Assembly (NCBI RefSeq): GCF_943169845.1
Contig: NZ_CALPBW010000008.1
Coordinates: forward strand, 26,672-90,671
Direction: 5' to 3'
Source of the DNA: Peptoniphilus rachelemmaiella
GTDB taxonomy: Bacteria; Bacillota; Clostridia; Tissierellales; Peptoniphilaceae
Length of the DNA: 64,000 nt
The notes beneath the pieces are model-generated. The model was not told the DNA's origin. It did no database searches and saw only the letters and a program-made list of their open reading frames with translations. Positions 29,001-38,800 of this stretch are shown here, one piece after another. Both the position numbers and the translations under genes were made by a program. Position 1 is the stretch's first letter. Every line of letters starts with the position of its first letter.

Positions 29001-30615
29001 CTGTCTTTTGACCTTCCGCGTCCATTAACTTATCAGCGGGGCTACCCACTAGCTGGTTGCTTGCAAAGTCAACATGTGCCAAGGCCTCCTGAATGCCTTC
29101 TTGATCAATAAAAAGCTCAATCTCTCCGGCATTAGTATTGGAAGTAGCGCTAATGTTTAGCGCTTTATCCGCTAACAACTCGTCAAACTTGGCGTCCGTC
29201 ACCGCATAAAATACTTTGTCAACTTGGATCGGATCGTTGTACTTATTATCGTTCTTAACATCCCGGTGCGCGACGGTATTTTTATCCGAAATCTTAAATG
29301 ACTGTTTCACGCCAAAATCTACCATGACAATGGGGTGGGCGTCTGTTTTTAAAGATTCCTGAATCTTCTTAAAAACATCCGATGTCTGGTTAACACCCAA
29401 ATAATATTTTCCTTTAGTTTTAGAAAATATCATCTGAATATCTTTCGGTTGATTGCTTCCTTTCTCTTTTGGAACAACGACCAAGCTGTCTTTTACCGTA
29501 ATTTTTTTCGACTCTTTTTCTAAGAAGAAGGTTTTCCGAACAAGTTCATTGCGGTCTGTAACAGCATAAACATCGACTTTGTTTGAACCGATGGCGTAAT
29601 CCTTAAGATTCAAAGTAAAGTTTTTCCCGTTTACCGTTACATCGACCTCTTTCGCCTCTTTTTTTGACGGATCGATGATTCTTGCTCGAACCGACTTTAA
29701 TTCGTCTCTGGAAATTAACTTCCCTTTCGCCTGAACGGCATCTTCTTGCGTCTTCAAAGTGTATGAAGTATCGAGATTTTCAATAACGATCTGCGACTCA
29801 TTCAACTTTTTACCAATGTCTTTTAAGCTATCGGGTTCTTTTTCTCGTTTAATCTCTTCTTCAATTTTTTGTTCAGGTGAGCCCGGCTTTTTCCCCGGAT
29901 TCGGTTGAGGATTTGGAGTATTTCTCCCATTGGATTCATCACCCGGAGTAATTATTACATTAGGCACAAATTCAGGAACCTTCGATGTGCCCTTTCCGTA
30001 GCGACTTAAAGCATTGTAAAGTGCCACAAAAGCATCTTGTCTTGTTGCCGGCTCATTAGGAAGTATGCTCTTGTTAATTCCACTATTATATCCAATGATT
30101 TTTAACTCCAGCGCCCATCGAATCCAATCAAAAGGCCATTGTGCCTTGGCGACATCTTCGGGTTTTAGATCTTCCTTCGTTAAAGCAACCAACATCTTCA
30201 ATACTTCAGCATTGGATATGTTCTTTTCAGGCTTGAATGTTTTGTCCGGATACCCATTCACCATGGTGACATCATTCTTTGCATTCTTATTTTTAGCTGC
30301 AAATTGAATAACACCTTTTGCCCAATGGTTTTCGATATCACTGAAGAGAGCAGGTTCTTGCTCCATGAGCTTAGCTGCATCTTTTTTTCCTAAGCTATAA
30401 ACGATGATCTTAGTAATTTCACTCCGCTTAATCGGGCGTTCCAAAGCCAAATCGCCATTTTCATAGCCCTCAATAATGCCTTCATGTTTCAAATAGTTAA
30501 TTTTTTCCTGAACGCTTTTCTGCTCACTATCCGAAGGGAAAGCTAAAGCCAGTGCATTGCTTGACGAGACCGCAAGCATGAGAAAAGCTAAAAACAATGA
30601 AAGTATTTTTTTCAT
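26014..30615 (-). CDS. Large SLH-anchored surface protein with BspA-type leucine-rich repeats
   Basis: A 1533-residue protein. It has a signal peptide (MKKILSLFLAFLMLAVSSS, cleavage near ALA) and three SLH domains (about 30-215; NGYPDKTFKPEKNISNAE) that bind secondary wall polysaccharide. A long central region of unknown fold and a coiled-coil stretch (about 985-1165) follow. Next come a Pro-rich spacer (PPNPPTPPVPDPGEPKPP) and about 13 BspA/LRR_5 repeats (1187-1533; units such as IPESVIEIGDGAFRQNKL). Such repeats often mediate adhesion. GC is near 38-40%, well below the neighbours. AAAGGAG precedes the ATG, and it forms its own transcription unit. Confidence 0.9.
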   Translation of the reverse strand: MKKILSLFLAFLMLAVSSSNALALAFPSDSEQKSVQEKINYLKHEGIIEGYENGDLALERPIKRSEITKIIVYSLGKKDAAKLMEQEPALFSDIENHWAKGVIQFAAKNKNAKNDVTMVNGYPDKTFKPEKNISNAEVLKMLVALTKEDLKPEDVAKAQWPFDWIRWALELKIIGYNSGINKSILPNEPATRQDAFVALYNALSRYGKGTSKVPEFVPNVIITPGDESNGRNTPNPQPNPGKKPGSPEQKIEEEIKREKEPDSLKDIGKKLNESQIVIENLDTSYTLKTQEDAVQAKGKLISRDELKSVRARIIDPSKKEAKEVDVTVNGKNFTLNLKDYAIGSNKVDVYAVTDRNELVRKTFFLEKESKKITVKDSLVVVPKEKGSNQPKDIQMIFSKTKGKYYLGVNQTSDVFKKIQESLKTDAHPIVMVDFGVKQSFKISDKNTVAHRDVKNDNKYNDPIQVDKVFYAVTDAKFDELLADKALNISATSNTNAGEIELFIDQEGIQEALAHVDFASNQLVGSPADKLMDAEGQKTAQLVEKSNAEDFIQLPPSPKGKETIDVNSLHGGKLQLKGKGFEHEKKLNDTKVSYWGSIHGGMANSVKLKELPKEYWEWAQKAFNWVMGKDVSHEAYSEVALNVAGGTNINNAMDGDSAQTTLNGEIFYNYLAQTLADVKIQHSREGLKLLHAGLAERQQMDMKLNLKFNEKVNFTRFLRSLGQEKSNDFITKKLKQTNNFSKDKYFLGYAKIPLYPGGQVAIEQSTKGSIGEVSDMLALLAAVYINVYGELEVELISESQLTDSSSVNVNVFDKKFENETVYLIQQVQQEKDVHISNRDVGKRFKMIAITKKDLEEKKHKRLEGQLETNADLGAEFSLLLLGTRPVWLDGGLRHKAIYRGHIDIKQSYQNGKEKLNDLDMYGMMSHGAWVYMYADFDLAGLYQGHHTLLEEQIYELKRETALTADKAEQLDKKIKAIEEYLAKIEAIEERADFKQTQKSPSIKQIDTLKARAKDTVLYAKNKANRTPSKYQATMKKLDVSLDQVKGLYNQLTSKLNELVRLLEQAKALRRTAAYQKIDQTDKDALKEIETQSRVYAIGNNYGDWSNDEKAAASNKKVNTWIESLESIIQKIQDKQEDEPTPPNPPTPPVPDPGEPKPPNPPAPNPDEPKEPDVVTVGDYRFDRSTGTIVQYIGEKTRVNIPSQIAGVEVRIIGDSAFSPWNTERPVLTSVTIPETVEEIQKDAFRQNKLQSIGLPNGLHTIGEDAFAGNQLIRVNIPESVIEIGDGAFRQNKLAQAILPDSVERVGDSAFSYNPLRKVKISNRMTVIEKYTFKGDDYSDTTIGELTIPDSVERIESEAFYQSGITKLTLPDYDAEMEGKELAIGAYAFELNDLTELYIPRSIVTIGDRAFAFNKRMRSLDISDSVTRIGEFAFWKNSLVELRLPSNLEVIERGAFSTNILSELTIPNTVTEIGETAFYDNDLWVLRIPDSVTKIGDGAFKLNKRLKSVELPSHTVITEGSGYGSFDEDVIITRR

Positions 30616-30818
30616 TTCATACTCCTTTCTTTAATTTAGATAACGAAAATACCCACGCTCTTTTAACATCCTGATTAACTTTTTGGTCAATTCATGGGCA
30701 AAGAGCGCTTTTTTATTCCCTCTTTCGCTTAGCGTAGCACATTACCCCCCCTCGTCAATACTTTAACGTAATACAGCAGGCTTCTTTTTAATTTGTCTGC
30801 TTATCCGAACGATGACAT

Positions 30819-30847
30819 GAAAAAAGACCTTGCCGAAACAAGGTCTC
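30819..30847 (-). terminator. Terminator after htrA
   Basis: On the minus strand AGACCTTG-TTTCGG-CAAGGTCT followed by TTTTT. Confidence 0.9.
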
Positions 30848-30851
30848 TTGC

Positions 30852-32057
30852 TTAGTTGTTCAGTCCGGGTATGAGTCGCCGCAGGCCTTCTTCTTGGCCC
30901 ACCACGGGGACACGATAGTCCGTAAAGGTGAGCTTCAGGCTTTCCTTCTTGCCGTTTCTCGACACGACGACGTCCACGGTGTCGCCGGCTTTGTATTTGT
31001 AAAGCTCCCGCCGGAGTTGGCTCATGCTTTGAATGTCCGCATCCCCCATTTTCAAAATAATGTCGTTGACCTTCAGGCCCGCTGCGGCAGCCGGGGATTC
31101 GGCTTCCACGCCGCCGACGATGACGCCTTTTCCGCCGGTGCCTAAATCGTAGCCGCTCCGTTCCACGGCGCTCACGGTGTAGCCGCTCATCCCCAGGGCC
31201 ACGGATTTAAAGTCGCCGGTCTTCATGACCTGTTCCACAATGGGTTTCGCCGTGTTAATGGGAATGGAAAAGCCCAGCCCTTCCGCCGAGGAGATCTTCA
31301 CGGAGTTAATGCCGATGACTTGCCCTTCGCTGTTTAAAAGGGGCCCGCCGGAGTTGCCCGCGTTAATGGAGGCGTCGGTTTGGATCAGGCCGTCCATGTA
31401 TTTGCCCTGCACTTCGCCGATGTTTCGGTTCAGACCGGAGATGACGCCGGAGGTGACGGAGCGTTGGAAATCAAGGCCCAGGGGATTACCGATGGCCACG
31501 GCGGTTTCGCCGATATTGATGCTGTCGCTATCACCCATAGGAAGGGGCGTAAGGCCCTTTTTGTCGATCTTTACCAGACCCAGGTCCAAGGTTTCGTCGG
31601 ACCAGACCACTTTGCCCTCGGCTTCCGATTGATCGTTTAAAAGCACCTTAACCTTGTTGCCCTTGGCGCCGACCACGTGGGCATTTGAAAGAATGTAGCC
31701 GTCTTCGGAAATAATAAAGCCGCTGCCGCTTCCCTGAACGGCCATAGGGCCCATTAAGGTGTTTTTCGTCGTGGAGGTGGTAATGCCTACCACAGAAGGC
31801 ATGGCGTATCGAGCCACGCTTTCCACGACGCCTGCTTCGTGTTTTCTCGTCTTGTCCGCCGGCGCCTCAATTTGGGGCCTAAGGCCCGCAGACACCGCGG
31901 GCTTGGGCATGAATTTATAGGTGACGACACTGCCCACTGTCCCGCCGATCAAAGAAAAGATCAGCGCCCACAGGATGAGAAAGCCGCCCCGTTTCTTTTT
32001 TCTTCTGTCGCGATAGGTTTCGGGGATTTCACCGCCGTAATCTCTATTTGGTTCCAT
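30852..32057 (-). CDS. HtrA/DegP-type membrane-anchored serine protease
   Basis: A 401-residue protein with a short basic cytoplasmic tail (RDRRKKKRGG), one membrane helix at about 27-49, a trypsin-like domain and a C-terminal PDZ domain (about 300-390). The catalytic triad is visible: His in ILSNAHVVGA, Asp in ETLDLGLVKID and Ser in GNSGGPLL. It degrades misfolded exported proteins outside the membrane. The ATG at 32057 is used because AAAGGAACACC lies just upstream. Located between surface-protein genes, which fits a role in secretion quality control. Confidence 0.93.
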   Translation of the reverse strand: MEPNRDYGGEIPETYRDRRKKKRGGFLILWALIFSLIGGTVGSVVTYKFMPKPAVSAGLRPQIEAPADKTRKHEAGVVESVARYAMPSVVGITTSTTKNTLMGPMAVQGSGSGFIISEDGYILSNAHVVGAKGNKVKVLLNDQSEAEGKVVWSDETLDLGLVKIDKKGLTPLPMGDSDSINIGETAVAIGNPLGLDFQRSVTSGVISGLNRNIGEVQGKYMDGLIQTDASINAGNSGGPLLNSEGQVIGINSVKISSAEGLGFSIPINTAKPIVEQVMKTGDFKSVALGMSGYTVSAVERSGYDLGTGGKGVIVGGVEAESPAAAAGLKVNDIILKMGDADIQSMSQLRRELYKYKAGDTVDVVVSRNGKKESLKLTFTDYRVPVVGQEEGLRRLIPGLNN

Positions 32058-32228
32058 GGTGTTCCTTTCTATTTTCAACTGTTCATTTTTACATCCTTTA
32101 GTTACTACGACTATACCCACTTAATTTGAACTTCTTGTGAAACCTTTACAAAGATATTTATTGGGTATAAGTAAGAAAGATAGAAACTATTATTTACGCG
32201 AGCTTTTTCGCGAAAAGGAGGTTATACT

Positions 32229-32753
32229 ATGGATTTTAAAGAAATGGTGAAGAAAAGACGCTCCATGCGCAAGTACAAACAAGATCAAAAAATGGACGAC
32301 GAGGCTTTATTGGAACTGTTTACCTACGCGTCCATGGGTCCGAGTAAATCCAACGCCCATCCGGTAGAATTTCTCGTGGTGGAAGATCCCGAAAAGAAAA
32401 AAGCCCTGGCGGAATTAAAACGCTACGGCACGAAGTATTTGGCCGATGCGCCGCAAATCATTGTGGTCATGGGCAACGACACCTCGGAACCCACCTGGAT
32501 CGAAGAAGCCACCATTACCTCGGCTTATTTGGGCCTCTTGCTCCATTCCGAAGGCTACGCGTCCAGCTGGATCAACATTCGCGAACAAACCAATTCGGCA
32601 GGGGAAAGCTCCGAAGAAATCGTGAAAAAGCTCTTCAATATTCCCGAAAACTACGGCATTTTGTGTTTGATTCCCTTCGGCATTCCCGACGAATGGATTC
32701 AAAGCAGAAAATACTTCGATATCTCCTCCAAGGTACACAAAGACACTTTCTAA
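32229..32753 (+). CDS. Nitroreductase family protein
   Basis: The 174-residue FMN-dependent oxidoreductase starts with the family signature KKRRSMRKYKQDQKMDDEAL, with ASMGPSKSNAHPVEFLVV near residue 38 and a C-terminal IPFGIPDEW. The substrate cannot be told; small members often reduce nitro groups or quinones. A strong AAAGGAGGTTATACT precedes the ATG. It is divergent from htrA and monocistronic. Confidence 0.9.
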   Translation: MDFKEMVKKRRSMRKYKQDQKMDDEALLELFTYASMGPSKSNAHPVEFLVVEDPEKKKALAELKRYGTKYLADAPQIIVVMGNDTSEPTWIEEATITSAYLGLLLHSEGYASSWINIREQTNSAGESSEEIVKKLFNIPENYGILCLIPFGIPDEWIQSRKYFDISSKVHKDTF

Positions 32754-32754
32754 A

Positions 32755-32796
32755 GAAAAAGCGGCCACGAAGCCTTTCGCTTCCGGCCGCTATTTT
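32755..32796. terminator. Bidirectional terminator between nitroreductase and xpt
   Basis: AAAAAGCGGCC and GGCCGCTATTTT enclose a second pairing (GAAGC with GCTTC), with A and T tracts on both sides. Confidence 0.85.
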
Positions 32797-33382
32797 AATG
32801 CCCTTCTTTAAAGGTGATCTGTTGACTTTCCGAATCGATGGCTGCGATGCGCACAATGGAATAGACATCAAGCCCCGCCTCTTCAAGCCGTGCCCTGCCC
32901 GGCTGAAAGGATTTTTCCACGCAAATGCCAACGCCTGCTACCGTGGCTCCGGCCTGTCTTACAATATCCACCAGGCCCAGGGAGGCTTCGCCGTTGGCGA
33001 GAAAATCGTCGATAATCAAGACGGAATCCTCCGCCGTTAAATAGGATTTATTCACCATGACCTTGGATGTGATTTTTTTCGTGTAGGAATACACGTCGGT
33101 AATAAAGGCATCTTCGGCCAATAATGTGGCGGGCCGCGCCTTTTTGGCAAAGAGCATGGGCACGTCGAAATGGGCCGCCACCATAATGGCCGGCGCAATG
33201 CCCGAAGCCTCCACGGTGAGCACCTTCGTCACCTTTCGGTCCTTAAAATAATCGTAAAATTCCGCCTCGATTTCCTTCATCACCTTCGGATCGATTTGAT
33301 GATTGAGAAAAGAATCGATCTTCAACACATTCCCCGGGTAGATCACCCCGTCGGCTTCGATACGCTTTTGTAAATAACCCAT
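32795..33382 (-). CDS. xpt: Xanthine phosphoribosyltransferase
   Basis: Salvages xanthine to XMP using PRPP. The 195-residue protein shows the PRPP-binding loop VLIIDDFLANGEA and the Xpt N-terminus FLNHQIDPKVM. GGAGG is upstream of the ATG. There is no purine riboswitch in the 60 bases between it and pdxR, unlike many Firmicute xpt genes. The two may share a transcript. Confidence 0.95.
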   Translation of the reverse strand: MGYLQKRIEADGVIYPGNVLKIDSFLNHQIDPKVMKEIEAEFYDYFKDRKVTKVLTVEASGIAPAIMVAAHFDVPMLFAKKARPATLLAEDAFITDVYSYTKKITSKVMVNKSYLTAEDSVLIIDDFLANGEASLGLVDIVRQAGATVAGVGICVEKSFQPGRARLEEAGLDVYSIVRIAAIDSESQQITFKEGH

Positions 33383-33445
33383 GGCTCCTCCTCGAAAGTA
33401 TTTATTAAACAGTGTAACACATGCGGGGCTTCATCCACAAAAAAA

Positions 33446-34825
33446 TCACGGCCCGTCGGAAAAATTTTTTATCAGCGACTTTAAGGTGGCGAGCCCCTCT
33501 CTCAGCTTCTCCACGCTCATATTTCCGTAGCCCACGATGAGGCGGGGATCGCCTTCCTGTGCTTGGTCTTTCGAAAAATCCGAAAGCCCCTTCATGTAGA
33601 TGCGATGTTCTTTTAAATAGGCCAGAAGATCCGCCTCGCTTCCATTCACCTTGCAGGTCAGAATAAAGTGCATCCCGGCCCGCTTGTCGTCTACGGAAAA
33701 AAGGTCGTCGCCTAAAAAGGCCTCCACGGCGATTTTTCTTCGCTCGTCGTAAATTTTCCGTTGGCGATTGAGCCGGCGCTCCAAGTGGCCCTCCCGCATA
33801 TACTTGGCCAGCGCCAGCTGCACGAGATTGGGGATGGGGCAGTTCATCACCGGGCTCAGGCGGCGGTAGCGGGCCATCAAAGGCCGCGGCAGCACCATAA
33901 AAGACACCCGCAACGTCGGCGAAAGGGATTTAGAGAAATTGGACATATAGATCACCCGGTCCACGCCGTCTAAGCTCTTTAAGGCGGGAATGGGCCGGCC
34001 GTAATACTTGTATTCGCTGTCGTAATCGTCTTCGATAATGTAGCTGTCCGTGGCCTTGACGTGGTTTAAAAGCTTCACGCGCCGGTCCACCCGCAAAATG
34101 CTCCCCGTGGGAAATTGATGGGAGGGCGTCACGAGGTAAATGCTCTTTTCATCGGCCAGGGCGTCGGGATCCACGCCGGATGCATCCACGTCCATGAAAT
34201 CGTAAGGGATGTTGTTCTGCTCAAAAATCTTCTTCAGGCGAATGTAGCCCGGGTTTTCCAGGCGAAAGACGGCGTCTGTCGGCAAAAGGGCAAAGAGAAT
34301 CAAGAGCAAATACTCCATGCCCGCACTTAAAATAATGTCCTCCGCCGCCACGTCCACGCCGCGAGAGGCCTTAAGGTAATCGGCCACGGCACTTCTCAGC
34401 TCCTGAAGCCCTTCCTTTTCCCTTCGATTCAAAGGCGCCTCCTCTTCCGCCGCCCACTGAAGGCATTTTTTAAAATGATTGTCGGGGAAGCGGTAGTCGG
34501 CATTTTTATTTAAGTCGAAATCATAATCGTAAGCCGGCGCCTCTTCGACGGGAACCGCCGATGTCGAGGCGATTTTTTTGTGGAGATTTTCTATCTCCGC
34601 TACGAAATAGCCCACTCGCTCCTTGGCGATAAGGTAGCCCTCATCCACCAATTGATCGTAGGCGGCGGTCACCGTGTTCACGGACAAGCCCAAGTGGCGG
34701 GCCAAATTCCGCTTCGACGGCAGCTTCTCCCCCTCCTTCATGGCGCCTGTGGCCACAGCCTCTTTCATATATTCGTACAGGGCCTCGTAAAGGGGCGCCT
34801 CCCCGTTAAAATGCATGGTAAACAA
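33446..34825 (-). CDS. pdxR: MocR/PdxR-type transcriptional regulator
   Basis: An N-terminal GntR-type winged helix (LPSKRNLARHLGLSVNTVTA) is fused to a fold-type I aminotransferase domain with the PLP-binding Lys in SNFSKSLSPTLR. PdxR proteins sense PLP and control pdxST. The best start is a TTG at 34825 with GGAGGGA six bases upstream; an ATG follows three codons later. It is divergent from pdxS, the typical arrangement. Confidence 0.9.
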   Translation of the reverse strand: MFTMHFNGEAPLYEALYEYMKEAVATGAMKEGEKLPSKRNLARHLGLSVNTVTAAYDQLVDEGYLIAKERVGYFVAEIENLHKKIASTSAVPVEEAPAYDYDFDLNKNADYRFPDNHFKKCLQWAAEEEAPLNRREKEGLQELRSAVADYLKASRGVDVAAEDIILSAGMEYLLLILFALLPTDAVFRLENPGYIRLKKIFEQNNIPYDFMDVDASGVDPDALADEKSIYLVTPSHQFPTGSILRVDRRVKLLNHVKATDSYIIEDDYDSEYKYYGRPIPALKSLDGVDRVIYMSNFSKSLSPTLRVSFMVLPRPLMARYRRLSPVMNCPIPNLVQLALAKYMREGHLERRLNRQRKIYDERRKIAVEAFLGDDLFSVDDKRAGMHFILTCKVNGSEADLLAYLKEHRIYMKGLSDFSKDQAQEGDPRLIVGYGNMSVEKLREGLATLKSLIKNFSDGP

Positions 34826-34885
34826 TCTGGTCCCTCCAAATTTTATTTGTTTGATCCTTTTGATGATACCAAATTCAACGTACAA

Positions 34886-34904
34886 TGTCACTGTAAAGAT
34901 GACA
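34886..34904. promoter_or_regulatory. Inverted repeat in the pdxR-pdxS intergenic region
   Basis: TGTCA-N9-TGACA lies 20 bases before pdxS, next to a TACAAT (34881-34886) that could be its -10. This is a plausible PdxR operator, but short. Confidence 0.35.
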
Positions 34905-34923
34905 CGAATCACAAGGAGGAAAC

Positions 34924-35781
34924 ATGAACGACGCATTTATTAAGCTCACCGATTCCCTGAAAGGCGGCGTCATTATGGACGTCACCACCCCCGAACAAGC
35001 GAAGATCGCAGAAGAAGCCGGCGCCGTCGCCGTTATGGCCCTGGAGCGAATCCCCGCCGACATTCGCGCCGCCGGCGGCGTGAGCCGCATGAGCGATCCG
35101 AAAATGATTAAAGAAATTCAAAAGACGGTGAAGATCCCCGTCATGGCCAAAGTGCGCATCGGCCACTTTGTAGAAGCTTCGGTCCTGGAAGCCATCGGCA
35201 TCGACTACATCGACGAATCGGAAGTCCTTACCCCGGCAGACAATAGCCACCACATCGAAAAGAAAACATTTAACACCCCCTTCGTCTGCGGCGCCAGGAA
35301 CCTCTCCGAAGCCTTAAGGCGGATTCAAGAGGGGGCAGCCATGATCCGCACCAAGGGCGAAGCCGGCACCGGCGACGTGTCCCAAGCCGTGGATCACATG
35401 CGGGCCATTATGGGCGAAATCGCCTACGTGAAAAGTGCGAAAACCGACGAGCTCTACACCCTGGCCAAGGACATGGGCGTAAGCTACGAGCTGCTCCTCT
35501 ACGTCCACGAAAACGGCAAGCTCCCCGTGGCCAACTTCTCCGCCGGCGGCGTCGCCACCCCCGCCGATGCCGCCCTTATGCGCCGCCTCGGTGTCGAAGG
35601 CGTCTTCGTGGGAAGCGGTATCTTTAAATCCAACAATCCCGAAAAGCGAGCCAAGGCCATTGTGCGGGCCGTGGAAAACTACATGGACGATCGCGTCATC
35701 GCCGAAGTGAGTGAAGACATCGGCGAAGCCATGGTAGGCATCAATCCCGACGAAATCGAAACCATTATGGCGGAACGGTAA
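34924..35781 (+). CDS. pdxS: Pyridoxal 5'-phosphate synthase lyase subunit PdxS
   Basis: A 285-residue TIM-barrel enzyme that makes PLP from ribose 5-phosphate, glyceraldehyde 3-phosphate and ammonia. The active-site lysines are in GGVIMDVT and [13 protein letters not shown] segments, and TKGEAGTGD is the phosphate loop. AAGGAGGAAAC precedes the ATG. No pdxT glutaminase follows: a terminator comes 35 bases later. Confidence 0.97.
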   Translation: MNDAFIKLTDSLKGGVIMDVTTPEQAKIAEEAGAVAVMALERIPADIRAAGGVSRMSDPKMIKEIQKTVKIPVMAKVRIGHFVEASVLEAIGIDYIDESEVLTPADNSHHIEKKTFNTPFVCGARNLSEALRRIQEGAAMIRTKGEAGTGDVSQAVDHMRAIMGEIAYVKSAKTDELYTLAKDMGVSYELLLYVHENGKLPVANFSAGGVATPADAALMRRLGVEGVFVGSGIFKSNNPEKRAKAIVRAVENYMDDRVIAEVSEDIGEAMVGINPDEIETIMAER

Positions 35782-35815
35782 GACGAAACCTTACTCTCTA
35801 TTACACGATGAAACA

Positions 35816-35853
35816 GAAAAAGACAAACCCCGCTTTCGAGGTTTGTCTTTTTT
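35816..35853. terminator. Bidirectional terminator between pdxS and the giant surface protein
   Basis: AAAAGACAAACC and GGTTTGTCTTTT pair perfectly around a short loop, with T-tracts in both directions. Confidence 0.92.
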
Positions 35854-35855
35854 AA

Positions 35856-38800
35856 TTACAGGGCTTTAAATACTGCTTCTTTTTCACTATTCGGACCGGA
35901 GATGGGTTTTAAATCCACCACTTTAAAGCGCAGGGCCGGCCATCCTTCCACTTCAAAGCTGATGACTTCATTCAGTTTTAAATGTCTGAAGCTCACCCGC
36001 AAATACTTTTCAGGGTTTTCCAAATAGTAACCCCGCTCGTCGCCGCTAGATTTCTCCTTGCGCAGGAGCACTTCGCCGTTTGCCTTGACGACGCCTTTCT
36101 CGTACAGGGCCTTGTACCATGCAAGGGTGTTGGCGTCGGGGGATGTGTTATTCAGGACATTGGCCTGTCCGTTAAAAGGCGTGCCCAGTTTCGGCATGGG
36201 CTTCTCTTGAGGGACCGGGGCCTCGGATTCGGAGAAGTCTTTGATTTGTACGAGCTTGCAGGCATTCCCTCCGGCGGCTTCCGCCTTCAGGTACAGGTCT
36301 TCAAAGCCGGGAACGGAAATCTTTACCTTATCGCCCGCCTTTAGACCGGTAAAGGTGAGAGATTTCGTCGAGTTCTTATTGTAGACGCTGACTGAATTTT
36401 TGTCCATGTCCGTGACTTTCTCACCCTGTTTCTTTTGGATGGTTCCCTTTTCTGTGAAGCCTTCCATCCACAGCTTGCTGTCGGGATCCTTGGGATCGAT
36501 GCGCATCTTTGTGCCTAGGATCTCCGTGATCCGCACTTTCTTCAAAATCATTTTGTCTTTAAAGCAGGCCTCGATCTTCAGCCCATGGTTTTCGCCTAAG
36601 GCAGCTTTCGTAATCACCATTTCTTTTAAGTCCGCGGTTTTTACGAGATCGCCTTTTCCGTTGATCTTCCAGCCCAGAAATTCTTTGTTTTCCACCACGG
36701 GATCGGCAAAGACATAGGCTTGATCGCCTTTTTTCAACTGACTCAGCTTATCTCCTATGGCAGCTTTCAGCGTGTCTACGGCGCCGCCTTTATGGACGCT
36801 TACGGTCACTTCGATGAGCTTAAGTCCCTTTACGGCCTCGTCCACGGCCCGGGTTGCCGCTTCCAGGGCTTCTTTCGTGGCGTCGGCGTAGTCGTAGTTT
36901 TCGTACTTTTTCAAGAGGTTCAGAAGAGCTTCTTTGCTTTCGTCGGTGTAGCGATCATCGGCGGCCTTCTGCTTGGCTTCGTCGATTTTTGCCTTCAGAG
37001 CCGCTCCGTCGCCCTTAGGCGTGAGGTTTTTCATCGCCGCCTTCAGCGCATCCAATGCCCCCTTCAGCTCCGCCTTGTCCTTTGATTTTTGCTTCGCCTT
37101 CGCCTCTTTCAGGGCAAGGTTCAACGCGTCGACACTGCTTTTCGTGTAGGCGGCGGTATCCTTTGCCTCGGCTTCTTTTATGCTTTCGGCGAGGTCCTTT
37201 TGCAATTGCATGAGCTCCTCTTGAGGGGCCGGGGCCTCGGATTCGGAGAAGTCTTTGATTTGTACGAGCTTGCAGGCATTCCCTCCGGCGGCTTCCGCCT
37301 TCAGGTACAGGTCTTCAAAGCCGGGAACGGAAATCTTTACCTTATCGCCCGCCTTTAGACCGGTAAAGGTGAGAGATTTCGTCGAGTTCTTATTGTAGAC
37401 GCTGACTGAATTTTTGTCCATGTCCGTGACTTTCTCACCCTGTTTCTTTTGGATGGTTCCCTTTTCTGTGAAGCCTTCCATCCACAGCTTGCTGTCGGGA
37501 TCCTTGGGATCGATGCGCATCTTTGTGCCTAGGATCTCCGTGATCCGCACTTTCTTCAAAATCATTTTGTCTTTAAAGCAGGCCTCGATCTTCAGCCCAT
37601 GGTTTTCGCCTAAGGCAGCTTTCGTAATCACCATTTCTTTTAAGTCCGCGGTTTTTACGAGATCGCCTTTTCCGTTGATCTTCCAGCCCAGAAATTCTTT
37701 GTTTTCCACCACGGGATCGGCAAAGACATAGGTTTGATCGCCTTTTTTCAACTGACTCAGCTTATCTCCTATGGCAGCTTTCAGCGTGTCTACGGCGCCG
37801 CCTTTATGGACGCTTACAGTCACTTCGATGAGCTTAAGTCCCTTTACGGCCTCGTCCACGGCCCGGGTTGCCGCTTCCAGGGCTTCTTTCGTGGCGTCGG
37901 CGTAGTCGTAGTTTTCGTACTTTTTCAAGAGGTTCAGAAGAGCTTCTTTGCTTTCGTCGGTGTAGCGATCATCGGCGGCCTTCTGCTTGGCTTCGTCGAT
38001 TTTTGCCTTCAGAGCCGCTCCGTCGCCCTTAGGCGTGAGGTTTTTCATCGCCGCCTTCAGCGCATCCAATGCCCCCTTCAGCTCCGCCTTGTCCTTTGAT
38101 TTTTGCTTCGCCTTCGCCTCTTTCAGGGCAAGGTTCAACGCGTCGACACTGCTTTTCGTGTAGGCGGCGGTATCCTTTGCCTCGGCTTCTTTTATGCTTT
38201 CGGCGAGGTCCTTTTGCAATTGAAGGAGGGCTTCGTCTACCTTGTCTCTTTCAACAATCACCGCAAAGGGAGAAAGGCTCTTTACTTTGCACGTCACCCG
38301 GCCACTCTCTACTGTGGCCTTATAGGTCTTTACACCTTCCGCCGTCAAGTGCTTGATCAGGGCAGGGCGGCCATTAAAGACGGCATCCACGGGCAGGCTT
38401 AATTCCAACTCGCCCTCGAACTCGCCTATGAGCTTCACGTCGTAGGAGGCGACGATGTCGTAGGATTTTCCTTCCGGCGGCACCAGTTTTTTGTAGTCTT
38501 TCAAAATGCTTTCGGCGACGATGATCTGTAGTACGCCGTCTTTTATTTTCGTCTTATTCGTGACTTCCAGGCGAGCGCCTTTGGTCAATTTTCCCTTTAG
38601 AGAGATCTTTGTATCCTTGCCTTCGAGGGACTGCGAAGTAAATTCTTTTTTCGCCTCCGGCTTTTTTTCGGGGGTCTTTTTGTCTTCTACCCACACTCTG
38701 TCCCATTGGCTTTCGTAGCGGGTCTGTATCCAATCGAAGGTTTCCACCCGCTTTTTCAAATCGGGATAGTTGACGGCGGACATGATTTCCAAATAAGCCC

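Noticed and set aside
33383..33445. Purine riboswitch before xpt
   Set aside because: Only about 60 bases separate xpt from pdxR and none of the conserved purine aptamer core is present.
36400..38402. Plus-strand open frames of 105-121 codons in the giant surface gene
   Set aside because: They repeat with the same 1014-bp offset as the gene itself and lie opposite clear SLH/FIVAR coding sequence; they are shadows of high-GC codon use.
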